A stretch of DNA of 64,000 nt from an uncultured beta proteobacterium (GTDB lineage: Bacteria > Pseudomonadota > Gammaproteobacteria > Burkholderiales > SG8-39): NCBI GenBank assembly GCA_903859155.1, contig CAIOLO010000107.1:67177-131176 (forward strand). The letters run 5' to 3'. Under the pieces are notes generated by a model that was given only the letters and a program-made list of their open reading frames with translations, ran no database searches and was not told the origin of the DNA. Position 1 is the stretch's first letter. Each line of letters opens with the position of its first letter. The position numbers and the translations under genes were made by a program. Below, piece after piece: positions 53,089 to 60,587 of the stretch.

Positions 53089-54321
53089 ATGCTCCATTCC
53101 CTTTCCGGCATAACGGGACTGTTGCTGCTCGCCTGGCTTTGCAGCGAATCGCGGTGGCGCGTGCCCTGGCGCGTGGTTGCTTCGGGGCTGCTGCTGCTCA
53201 TCATCCTGGCGATCGCCCTGCTCGAGATTCCGGCAGTCAAGGATTTTTTCGCCATCCTCAACGACGGACTCGGTGCCCTGGAGCGCGCAACGCAGGCGGG
53301 CACCGCCTTTGTGTTCGGCTACCTCGGCGGCGCGCCCGTGCCGTTTCAGCAATCCGGACCGGGTTCCACCTTCGTGCTGGCGTTCCGCGCGCTGCCGCTG
53401 ATGCTGGTCATAAGTGCGCTCACCTCCGTGCTCTTTTATTGGGGCGTATTGCCAGCCATTGTGAGGCTGCTTTCCTGGGCGCTGAAGAAATTCATGGGTG
53501 TCGGCGGCGTTGTGGGGCTTTCCACCGCGGCGAACGTGTTTGTCGGCATGGTGGAGGCGCCGCTTTTCGTGCGGCCCTATCTGTCGCGCGTGTCCCGTTC
53601 GGAGCTCTTTGTCATCATGGTGGGCGGCATGGCGTCGATTGCCGGCACGGTGTTGGTGCTCTATGCCCAGTTTCTCAGGGATGCCGTCCCTGATGCACTG
53701 GCTCATCTGCTGGCCGCTTCGATACTGTCCGCTCCGGCCGCGATCCTGGTCTCGCTCATCATGGTCCCGCCTGTGGATGGCGTGATGCTCGATGAGGTGA
53801 ACCTCGAACGCGAGGCGAGCTCTACCATGGACGCGATCACCCGCGGTACGTTGGCGGGTGCGCAACTGCTGATCAACATCGTGGCAATGCTGCTGGTGCT
53901 GGTCGCGCTCGTCACCCTGGCCAATACGCTGCTCGGCATGCTGCCGGGCCCGGCCGGAGAGCCGCTGTCGATGCAGGGCATGCTGGGCTGGCTGCTCGCA
54001 CCGCTTGCCTGGCTCACGGGCATCCCCTGGGCCGAAGCCAGGGCTGCGGGCGCGCTGCTGGGTACCAAGACAGTGCTCAACGAATTCATGGCCTATCTCG
54101 ATCTGGCAAGGGATACCGGACTTTCGGCGCGATCCCGACTCATCATGACCTATGCCTTGTGCGGCTTTGCCAATCTTGGCAGCCTGGGCATCATGATCGG
54201 GGGCCTGGGAACCATGGTGCCGCAGCGTCGCGACGAGATTGTGCAACTGGGCATGAAATCGATCGTTGCCGGTACCCTGGCAACGTGTTTGATTGGCGCG
54301 GTGGTGGGATTGATCGTTTAG
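53089..54321 (+). CDS. NupC-type concentrative nucleoside transporter
   Basis: The 410-residue membrane protein (a GTG one codon earlier is also possible) has about ten membrane segments and CNT-family motifs: FVFGYLGGAPVPF, GTKTVLNEFMAYLDL and ALCGFANLGSLGIMIGGLG. Family members import nucleosides with protons or sodium. GGAPVPF replaces the common GG...F of the NupC loop. It follows the alpha/beta hydrolase by 138 bases on the same strand; the LysR gene converges and overlaps its stop by 4 bases. In this setting it may carry a nucleoside-like heterocycle, but that is inference. Confidence 0.87.
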   Translation: MLHSLSGITGLLLLAWLCSESRWRVPWRVVASGLLLLIILAIALLEIPAVKDFFAILNDGLGALERATQAGTAFVFGYLGGAPVPFQQSGPGSTFVLAFRALPLMLVISALTSVLFYWGVLPAIVRLLSWALKKFMGVGGVVGLSTAANVFVGMVEAPLFVRPYLSRVSRSELFVIMVGGMASIAGTVLVLYAQFLRDAVPDALAHLLAASILSAPAAILVSLIMVPPVDGVMLDEVNLEREASSTMDAITRGTLAGAQLLINIVAMLLVLVALVTLANTLLGMLPGPAGEPLSMQGMLGWLLAPLAWLTGIPWAEARAAGALLGTKTVLNEFMAYLDLARDTGLSARSRLIMTYALCGFANLGSLGIMIGGLGTMVPQRRDEIVQLGMKSIVAGTLATCLIGAVVGLIV

Positions 54322-55313
54322 GCAGCGGCGACTGTTTTCAGAGTGGATCTGGTTTTGCGCCCCGTAGCCGCGCGCTCGACATCGATTTGGGAGGCGACTT
54401 CCTCCAGGCATCGCATCATTTCCCGAGCGCTGGGTGACAGCGGTCGCTCGCTGTTCCAGATGATGCCAATGGGGGGGACCTGCATCGCGAAGTCGACCGC
54501 GAGTATCGAAACCACCCGCAGTTCCGCGTAATATTTCGCCACATCGCTTGCCATGACGGCAATGGCCTCACTCAACTGAAGATAGCCCGCGATGACGTTG
54601 GCCGAGATGGTTTCGACGGCATTTCCCGGCAGAGGGATGCCGTGCTCTTCAAATGCTTTCTCGACCGGATCACGCAGCAAGGTGCCCATCGGCGGCAGCA
54701 TCCAGGAATAATGCTTCAGGTCCGCCCAGCGCACCGTTTTTCTGTGCGAGAGCGGATGCCTGCGGCCGGCGACGATGCTTACCGGCTGCGAGAAAAGGAT
54801 TTTTTCCTCCAGTCCGCGCGCGGCGTGCGTGGCGGGGAGCCTGCCGATGAGCAGATCGAGTTTTCCGTTCCACAGGTCGGGCAGCAGCACTTCCTGGGTG
54901 TTCTCGCGCACCAGTACATTGGTGCCGGGCGAACGGGATTTGAGCAGCGCGAGGCTTTGCGGCAGCAATGTGTTGACGGTGGAGGACAGCGCTCCGACGC
55001 AGACCTTGCCCGATGTGCCGGTGACCAGTCCGCGCAATTCGTCGCGCGTCTGTTCGAGTTCATCGAGCATCGTCCGCGCGTGCCGGATCAGGCATTCGCC
55101 ATAGACGGTCGGATTGACGCCACGCGCGGTGCGCTCGAATAATTTCACACCCAGTCCGCGCTCCAGATCCGCGAGCGCCTTGGAAATGGCAGGTTGCGTT
55201 ACGTTGGCCTTGCCGGCTGCCTTGCCGATATTGCGCAGATCGTCCAGCGCGACCAGCAGGTGCAGGTGCCGGGGTTTCAGGTCGCCGCGCAGATACCAGT
55301 CGAGTTGAGCCAT
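54318..55313 (-). CDS. LysR-type transcriptional regulator
   Basis: The 331-residue protein has an N-terminal winged helix-turn-helix (KPRHLHLLVALDDLRNIGKAAGKANVTQPAISKALADLERGLG compressed over residues 13-56) and a two-lobed effector domain. The start YLRGDLKPRHL and the sequence FERTARGV resemble the GbpR/CbI-type subgroup that regulates sugar or aromatic catabolism. It is divergent from a Bug receptor gene and its catabolic cluster, with a clear operator-like inverted repeat in the 187-base gap. It probably controls that cluster and itself. Confidence 0.9.
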   Translation of the reverse strand: MAQLDWYLRGDLKPRHLHLLVALDDLRNIGKAAGKANVTQPAISKALADLERGLGVKLFERTARGVNPTVYGECLIRHARTMLDELEQTRDELRGLVTGTSGKVCVGALSSTVNTLLPQSLALLKSRSPGTNVLVRENTQEVLLPDLWNGKLDLLIGRLPATHAARGLEEKILFSQPVSIVAGRRHPLSHRKTVRWADLKHYSWMLPPMGTLLRDPVEKAFEEHGIPLPGNAVETISANVIAGYLQLSEAIAVMASDVAKYYAELRVVSILAVDFAMQVPPIGIIWNSERPLSPSAREMMRCLEEVASQIDVERAATGRKTRSTLKTVAAA

Positions 55314-55341
55314 GCTGTAACGCCTCGCTTTCCCTTATGAT

Positions 55342-55389
55342 ATTACCGTTTGGTAATGTTACTGGCAATATTATTCATTGGACGGTAAT
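55342..55389. promoter_or_regulatory. LysR operator candidate upstream of the Bug-decarboxylase cluster
   Basis: ATTACC-GTTT-GGTAAT (55342-55357) is a perfect inverted repeat that fits the T-N11-A pattern of LysR regulators. A second half-site GGTAAT lies at 55384-55389, 32 bases further, about three helical turns and on the same face. GTAATGTTAC overlaps the first site as another small palindrome. This is the usual recognition-site plus activation-site layout. Confidence 0.65.
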
Positions 55390-55500
55390 GTTTCCACATA
55401 ACATGATTTCGCCTTCCGGCGGGCTCAGGAGGCCGCCGGAACAGTCGCCATCACCTGCATGTCGACTTTCCAATCCGGCGCCACCAAGGAGAATCCCAAC

Positions 55501-56484
55501 ATGAATGGTTCGAGGAATTGTCTTACTCGCGCGGCGCTGTGTGCGTTGCTGGCGTGCTGTTGCGGGGCGGCCGTGGCGCAGGCGCAGAACTGGCCGGCAC
55601 GCCCGATACGTTTCATCCTGCCGTTCGCCCCCGGGGGCGTCGCCGACATCACCGCCCGCATCATGGCGCAGAAGATGTCGGAGAACATCGGTCAGCAGGT
55701 GGTGATCGAAAATCGTCCCGGAGCGGGCATGATCATTTCGGCGCAGGCGGCGCTCGCGACGGAACCCGACGGCCACATGATGGTCATTGCCGGCAACGGC
55801 ACGGCCATCAGCACGACATTGTTCAAGTCGCTTCCCTTCGACGTACTTCGCGACTTCGCGCAGCTGTCAACGCTGGCTTTCTTCGACCTGGTCATGGTCA
55901 CGGCGCCCGACTCGCGCTTCAAGTCCGCCGCCGAGGTGCTTGCTTTTGCCCGCTCGAATCCCGGCAAACTCAATGTCGGCAGCATCAGCATCGGCTCGAC
56001 GCAGAACCTTACTGCGGAACTGTTCAAGTCGATGGCGAACATCGATGCGCAAATCGTGCCGTTCAAGGGGTCTCCGGAAATGCTGCTGGCGATGCGTTCC
56101 ACCAATCTTGATGTCGGGTTCGAGATTCTTCCGGCGGTGATTTCCCAGATCAAATCCAATTCCGTGCGTCTGCTCGGTGTGGCCAACACCAAGCGTTACG
56201 CCGGCATGCCCAATGTGCCCACCATTGCCGAAAGCGGCGTTCCAGGGTTCCAGTCGTCGTCATGGAACGGGATTTCCACGCGTGCCGGAACGCCCAAGCC
56301 TATTGTCGATCGCATGAGCCGGGAGATCAATGTTGCGCTGGCGGCGCCCGAGGTGATTCAAAAAATGGCCGACATCGGGGCGGAAGCGAAAGGCAGCACC
56401 CCCGAGCAGACCCGCGCGCTGATGATTTCCGAGATAGCCAAATGGAAAGCCGTGATAGAGCGCGCCAAGATTCCGCTGCAGTAG
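55501..56484 (+). CDS. Bug/TctC family periplasmic solute receptor
   Basis: AAGGAGA before 55501 sets the start; the product is 327 residues with a signal peptide (GAAVAQAQ). NWPARPIRFILPFAPGGVADITARIMAQKM, GQQVVIENRPGAGMI and ATEPDGHMMVIAG are standard family segments. It is the first gene of the cluster divergent from the LysR gene. A Pht5-like gene follows 54 bases after its stop. It is likely the receptor for the compound processed by this cluster. Confidence 0.9.
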   Translation: MNGSRNCLTRAALCALLACCCGAAVAQAQNWPARPIRFILPFAPGGVADITARIMAQKMSENIGQQVVIENRPGAGMIISAQAALATEPDGHMMVIAGNGTAISTTLFKSLPFDVLRDFAQLSTLAFFDLVMVTAPDSRFKSAAEVLAFARSNPGKLNVGSISIGSTQNLTAELFKSMANIDAQIVPFKGSPEMLLAMRSTNLDVGFEILPAVISQIKSNSVRLLGVANTKRYAGMPNVPTIAESGVPGFQSSSWNGISTRAGTPKPIVDRMSREINVALAAPEVIQKMADIGAEAKGSTPEQTRALMISEIAKWKAVIERAKIPLQ

Positions 56485-56538
56485 ATTCGCATCCTCCCGT
56501 ATAGCCCGTTTGTCACAGGAACAAAAAGGAAACGCAAG

Positions 56539-57513
56539 ATGTCAACACCTTTGCGATTGAAAATCGCCATCCACAACTACGCACACACCATCGCGCTCAC
56601 GCAGGGCGCTGTCACTATTCAGGGGGTGGACCCGGAGTACATCAAGGTGGATCCGATCATCGCGGCGTTTCGCCGCATGGTGCGCGATCTGGAGTTCGAT
56701 GTCTGCGAACTCGCGCCGATGACCTACCTGATCGCCAAGGCCTACGGCTCGCCGTTTACCGCGCTGCCGATATTTGTGATGCGCCGCTTCCATCACGGCG
56801 GACTGGTATGCCGTGACGATGCGGGGATCAAGGTGCCGAAGGATCTGGAGGGCAAGAAGGTGGGCGTGCGGGCCTATTCGGTGACCACAGGCGTGTGGAC
56901 GCGCGGGATCCTCGCCAATGAATACGGCGTGGACAACTCCAAAGTAACCTGGGTGGTGGATGACGAGGAGCACGTCGCGCAGATGCCGCTGCCGAAAAAC
57001 GTGATTCACGCCCCTGAAGGCAAGTCGCTGGTGAAGTTGATGGAATCCGGCGAGATTCAGGCAGGATTCAACGCGCGTGCCGGCATCGGCCGCGAGGGCG
57101 CGCCCAAGGCGGGATGGGAAGACAAGCAGCAGGTCGCGGCCCCGGTCTACAACGAGCTGTTCCCGAATGCAGCGCAACTCGAAGCCGATTGGTTCAAGCG
57201 CACCGGCGTCTATCCGATGCACGGCCTGATCGTGGTGAAAGACGCGCTGCTTGCCCAACATCCCTGGCTTGCCAAGTCGATCTACGACGCGTTTCTCCAG
57301 GCAAAGAATCAGTACGTCGCCGGATTGCGTGCCGGCAAAGTCAGCACCGCCGACGACAAGAAATACGCGGGCTTCATGCCGCTGGTCGGCGACCCTCTGC
57401 CCTACGGCGTCAAGGACAATCTGGCGTCGATCAACTGCATGATCGAATACACGCATCAGCAGGGGATGATTCCGAATCGCTTCAAGGCCGAGGAAGTTTT
57501 CGTCAATCTGTAG
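56539..57513 (+). CDS. Pht5-family (dihydroxyphthalate decarboxylase-like) protein, copy 2
   Basis: AAGGAAA precedes the ATG. The 324-residue protein has no signal peptide and shares the family layout: LRLKIAIHNYAHTIALTQG, FDVCELAPMTYLIAKAYG, FHHGGLVCRDDAGIKVPKDLEGKKVGVRAYSVTTGVWTRGIL, and YGVKDNLASINCMIEYTHQQGM at the C-terminus. It is a paralogue of the genes at 17899 and 58555. The family includes 4,5-dihydroxyphthalate decarboxylase, so decarboxylation of an aromatic acid is plausible. It lies between a Bug gene and an amidohydrolase gene. Confidence 0.78.
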   Translation: MSTPLRLKIAIHNYAHTIALTQGAVTIQGVDPEYIKVDPIIAAFRRMVRDLEFDVCELAPMTYLIAKAYGSPFTALPIFVMRRFHHGGLVCRDDAGIKVPKDLEGKKVGVRAYSVTTGVWTRGILANEYGVDNSKVTWVVDDEEHVAQMPLPKNVIHAPEGKSLVKLMESGEIQAGFNARAGIGREGAPKAGWEDKQQVAAPVYNELFPNAAQLEADWFKRTGVYPMHGLIVVKDALLAQHPWLAKSIYDAFLQAKNQYVAGLRAGKVSTADDKKYAGFMPLVGDPLPYGVKDNLASINCMIEYTHQQGMIPNRFKAEEVFVNL

Positions 57514-57566
57514 TCGCCGCCTTGGCGAACTCTATTGCAAATATATTTTTGATACAGGAACGCGAA

Positions 57567-58424
57567 ATGACAATAAAAGCCATTGATATTCATCCCCACG
57601 TCATCAGTACCGATCAGGTGAAATTCCCGCGCGCGCCGCTTGGCGGAAAACCATCGGTCTGGTCTGAGGAGAGGCCGGTATCCTATGAGCAGATGATCAA
57701 GGCCATGGACGAGGCCGGTGTTGAGAAATCCGCCGTGGTGCAGGCCTCGACCTGTTACGGGCATGACAATTCCTATCTTGCCGAAGCCGTGGCTGCGCAT
57801 CCGGACAGGTTCACCGGCGTGTTTTCAGCAGACGTGCTCGCCGACAACGGGCCGGAGCGGGTCCGTTATTGGGTGAGCAGGGGGCTTACCGGCCTGCGCC
57901 TGTTCACCGTGGGCAGCACCATGACCACGCAATCGAACTGGCTCGATGATCCGCGGACTTTCCCTTCCTGGGAGGTCGTGGAGGAATTGGGTATCCCGAT
58001 GTGCCTGCAGGTGCGCGTGCCGGGTCTTGCCATGGTGCATACGCTGGTGGCGCGCTTTCCCAAGGTGCGCGTGATCATCGATCACCTGATGTCCCCGGAA
58101 ATGGAAGACGGTCCGCCCTATGCGAAGGCCGCGCCGCTGTTCGAACTGGTGAAGTACCCCAATGTGCACCTGAAGCTGACCAGCAACAGCGTGCGCGCCG
58201 CGAAGAAAGGCAATGCCACACCGGAGAGCTTCTTTGCCAAGCTGGTGGGGGAGTTTGGCTCCTCGCGCATCGCCTGGGGTTCGAACTATCCCGCCTCGAC
58301 GGGAACCTTGAAGGAAATACTCGACGAAAGCAGGGCGGCCCTGTCTGCGCTGCCCCTGAAGGATCAGGAGCAGATTCTGCGCAAGACCGCTCAGAGCCTG
58401 TATCCGTCGCTCGCCGACAAATAG
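57567..58424 (+). CDS. Amidohydrolase family protein (PF04909 type)
   Basis: The start at 57567 follows AGGAA and gives 285 residues. The metal His-x-His appears at 9 and 11 (AIDIHPHV), followed by a TIM-barrel with KSAVVQASTCYGHDNSYLAEAVAAHPDRFTGVF, VRVIIDHL and AWGSNYPAS near the end. The family (amidohydrolase 2) includes lactonases of aromatic degradation and nonoxidative decarboxylases. Only one of the usual acidic ligands is evident (Asn in GSNYP where Asp is common), so metal use may differ. It is flanked by two Pht5-like genes. Confidence 0.85.
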   Translation: MTIKAIDIHPHVISTDQVKFPRAPLGGKPSVWSEERPVSYEQMIKAMDEAGVEKSAVVQASTCYGHDNSYLAEAVAAHPDRFTGVFSADVLADNGPERVRYWVSRGLTGLRLFTVGSTMTTQSNWLDDPRTFPSWEVVEELGIPMCLQVRVPGLAMVHTLVARFPKVRVIIDHLMSPEMEDGPPYAKAAPLFELVKYPNVHLKLTSNSVRAAKKGNATPESFFAKLVGEFGSSRIAWGSNYPASTGTLKEILDESRAALSALPLKDQEQILRKTAQSLYPSLADK

Positions 58425-58440
58425 AAATTAGTTGACCGAA

Positions 58441-58529
58441 GGCGCTCAACAACATGAATGAGCGCCGACCCCACTTGAGGGGGACGTTGCAGGAACATCT
58501 GCCCGAATCGGCGCGGGTGCAACGTCCCC
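58441..58529. promoter_or_regulatory. Three overlapping inverted repeats between amidohydrolase and Pht5-like genes
   Basis: GGCGCTCA/TGAGCGCC (58441-58448 with 58459-58466) forms an 8-bp hairpin. CCCC/GGGG (58469-58472 with 58479-58482) forms a small one. GGGGACGTTGCA/TGCAACGTCCCC (58480-58491 with 58518-58529) forms a perfect 12-bp stem. The last two share bases and so exclude each other in RNA. The 130-base gap is thus almost all structure. It may be an attenuator, processing site or protein-binding site. Confidence 0.5.
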
Positions 58530-58554
58530 ATGAACAACTGCAAGGAAATCCGCG

Positions 58555-59442
58555 ATGAGTACTTTGAAGCTGCAGGCGATGCTGGGTGACTACCCCAATA
58601 CGATGGCGCTGAAAAGCGGCGCGATCAAATCGGATCTGGTTTCCTTTGATTTCGTCAAAGCCGATGTGCCCCATGACTTTTTCAAAAAAGTGATTGCCGG
58701 CGAATTCGATGTCGCCGAGCTGGCGATCATGACCTACCTGCAGGCGCGCGGCTGGAACAAACCGATCGCCGCCCTGCCTGCGGCCATCAGCGGGCGCTTC
58801 CAGCATCCGCAGCTGGCGTATAACAGCGACTTCGGAACCATCACCACCAAGAACCTGGAGGGCAAGCGCGTCGGCGTGCGTACCTATCCGCAGACGACGC
58901 CCACCTGGGTGCGTGGCATTCTGCAAAACGATTATGGCGTGGACCTCTCCAAGATCCACTGGGTGACATTCGAGGACGGCCACGTTCCCGAATACAAGGA
59001 TCCGGCCGACAGCGAACGAGCCCCCCACGGTCAGACCTTCATGAAGATGCTGCTGGCCGGGCAGATAGATGCGGCGGTGGTCATGGCCCCCGACCTCAAA
59101 TTGCCCAACATCAAATCGGTGATCCAGGATGCCAAGGCCGAAATTGCCGCCTGGCACAAGAGCTATAACGCGATCCAGTTGAACCACGTGATCGTGGTCA
59201 AGGAGTCGCTGCTCAAGTCCAATCCCGAAGCGGTGCGCGAGATCTTCCGCATGATGAAGGAAAGCAAAAAAGCGGCGGCGGATCCCTTGGGTGCCGATGG
59301 CATCGATTATCGGCCGATCGGTTTTTCAAACAACCGGCGCAATTTCGAGGTTGCCGCGCAGTACGCCTGGCAGCAGCGGATCATTCCGCGCGAATTGAAA
59401 ATCGACGACCTGTTCAACGATGTGACGCGCGCGCTTGAATAG
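58555..59442 (+). CDS. Pht5-family (dihydroxyphthalate decarboxylase-like) protein, copy 3
   Basis: AAGGAAA precedes the ATG; the 295-residue product is the shortest of three paralogues. It lacks a signal peptide and shows LKLQAMLGDYPNTMALKSG, FDVAELAIMTYLQARGW, NLEGKRVGVRTYPQTTPTWVRGIL and the C-terminal QYAWQQRIIPRELKIDDLF. The central part is shorter than in the copy at 56539. Having two family members around one amidohydrolase suggests two related substrates or a two-chain enzyme. A Bug gene follows 9 bases later, so it is in the same operon. Confidence 0.78.
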   Translation: MSTLKLQAMLGDYPNTMALKSGAIKSDLVSFDFVKADVPHDFFKKVIAGEFDVAELAIMTYLQARGWNKPIAALPAAISGRFQHPQLAYNSDFGTITTKNLEGKRVGVRTYPQTTPTWVRGILQNDYGVDLSKIHWVTFEDGHVPEYKDPADSERAPHGQTFMKMLLAGQIDAAVVMAPDLKLPNIKSVIQDAKAEIAAWHKSYNAIQLNHVIVVKESLLKSNPEAVREIFRMMKESKKAAADPLGADGIDYRPIGFSNNRRNFEVAAQYAWQQRIIPRELKIDDLFNDVTRALE

Positions 59443-59451
59443 GAAAATGCC

Positions 59452-60423
59452 ATGAAAACACATTGCCTCATTGCTGCCGCCATGGCATGCGGTTCGGTCC
59501 TGCTCTCGCCGGGCGCAGCGCTCGCGCAGTCTGCCGGCAAGCCGATCCGCATCATCGTTCCCTTCGCCCCGGGCGGAGGGCAGGATATTCTTGCCCGTTC
59601 CTTCAATTCGGAACTGGGCGCAGCGTTGGGGCAACCGGTGATCGTGGAATACCGCGCCGGCGGCGGCGGCGGCGTCGGCACCCTGTTTGTGGCCAAATCG
59701 GATCCTGATGGGTTGACCCTGAGCATGTCCGCGGCGAGCCACATCATCAGCGCGGTGCTGACGGCCAAGCCCGCCTATCACCCGATCAAGGATTTCACCG
59801 CGGTAGCCCACGTCGGCACCGGCAGCCAGGTCCTGATCATCAGCTCGCAGGTGCCTGCAAAATCGGTTGCGGAATTCGTCAAGTACGCCAAGGCCAGCCC
59901 CGGAAAGCTCAACTACGGGACTGCCGGCAGTGGAAGTTCCACGCATCTGGCGATGGCGTATTTCGCCAATGCGGCGGGGGTGGATATCGTTCATATTCCC
60001 TATAAATCCAATTCTGACCAGATTTCGGAGTTGGTTTCCGGGCGGTTACAGGCGATCATGATTCCCAGCATCAGCGCCATGGCCTTTGCCAAGGACACCC
60101 GGGTCACATTGCTGGCCGTCACGCCTTCGGTCCGGTCGATCTTCTTTCCCAATCTCCCCACCGTGGCGGAAAGCGGCTATCCGGGATTCAACTACGCGTC
60201 CTGGTTCGGCCTGCTGGGGCCGGCCGGCATTTCCCGTGCTGCCACCGAGCGCATCAATGTGGAGATGAACAAACTGCTGAAACTTCCGGTAATCGCCGAG
60301 CGGCTGGCAAAGATCGGCATAGAACCGCAGCCGCTTGCGCCGCAGCAGTTCGAGAGGCTGCTGGTCGAGGACCTGGAGCGCGTCGAGAAGATCGTGAAAA
60401 TCTCGGGCGCGCACGCTGAATAG
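59452..60423 (+). CDS. Bug/TctC family periplasmic solute receptor
   Basis: The 323-residue protein has a signal peptide (LSPGAALAQ), then KPIRIIVPFAPGGGQDILARSFNSEL, GQPVIVEYRAGGGGGVG and AKSDPDGLTLSMSA. AGGAAAA lies just before the ATG. It is the second receptor of the 55.5-60.4 kb cluster and the last gene before prfC. Its start is 9 bases after the Pht5-like stop, so the two are co-translated. The ligand is unknown but probably related to that of the receptor at 55501. Confidence 0.9.
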   Translation: MKTHCLIAAAMACGSVLLSPGAALAQSAGKPIRIIVPFAPGGGQDILARSFNSELGAALGQPVIVEYRAGGGGGVGTLFVAKSDPDGLTLSMSAASHIISAVLTAKPAYHPIKDFTAVAHVGTGSQVLIISSQVPAKSVAEFVKYAKASPGKLNYGTAGSGSSTHLAMAYFANAAGVDIVHIPYKSNSDQISELVSGRLQAIMIPSISAMAFAKDTRVTLLAVTPSVRSIFFPNLPTVAESGYPGFNYASWFGLLGPAGISRAATERINVEMNKLLKLPVIAERLAKIGIEPQPLAPQQFERLLVEDLERVEKIVKISGAHAE

Positions 60424-60519
60424 GCGGCCGCCCGAATTTTTGATCCATGGTTTCGCGGGAATGCCTGTGCCTCGGCGGGACCGCGCAATCGGGAGAGCGG
60501 GGACGAAGGGCGGATCTGC

Positions 60520-60525
60520 TAACAT
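60520..60525 (+). promoter_or_regulatory. Possible extended -10 of prfC
   Basis: TGC-TAACAT reads as an extended -10 element 62 bases before the prfC start. No strong -35 is seen. Low certainty. Confidence 0.3.
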
Positions 60526-60587
60526 CGCGCCCCCATACGGCTGGTTTTTCAATCACTTGACGCCACGCCGGAACCCCGGGCCAGTTC

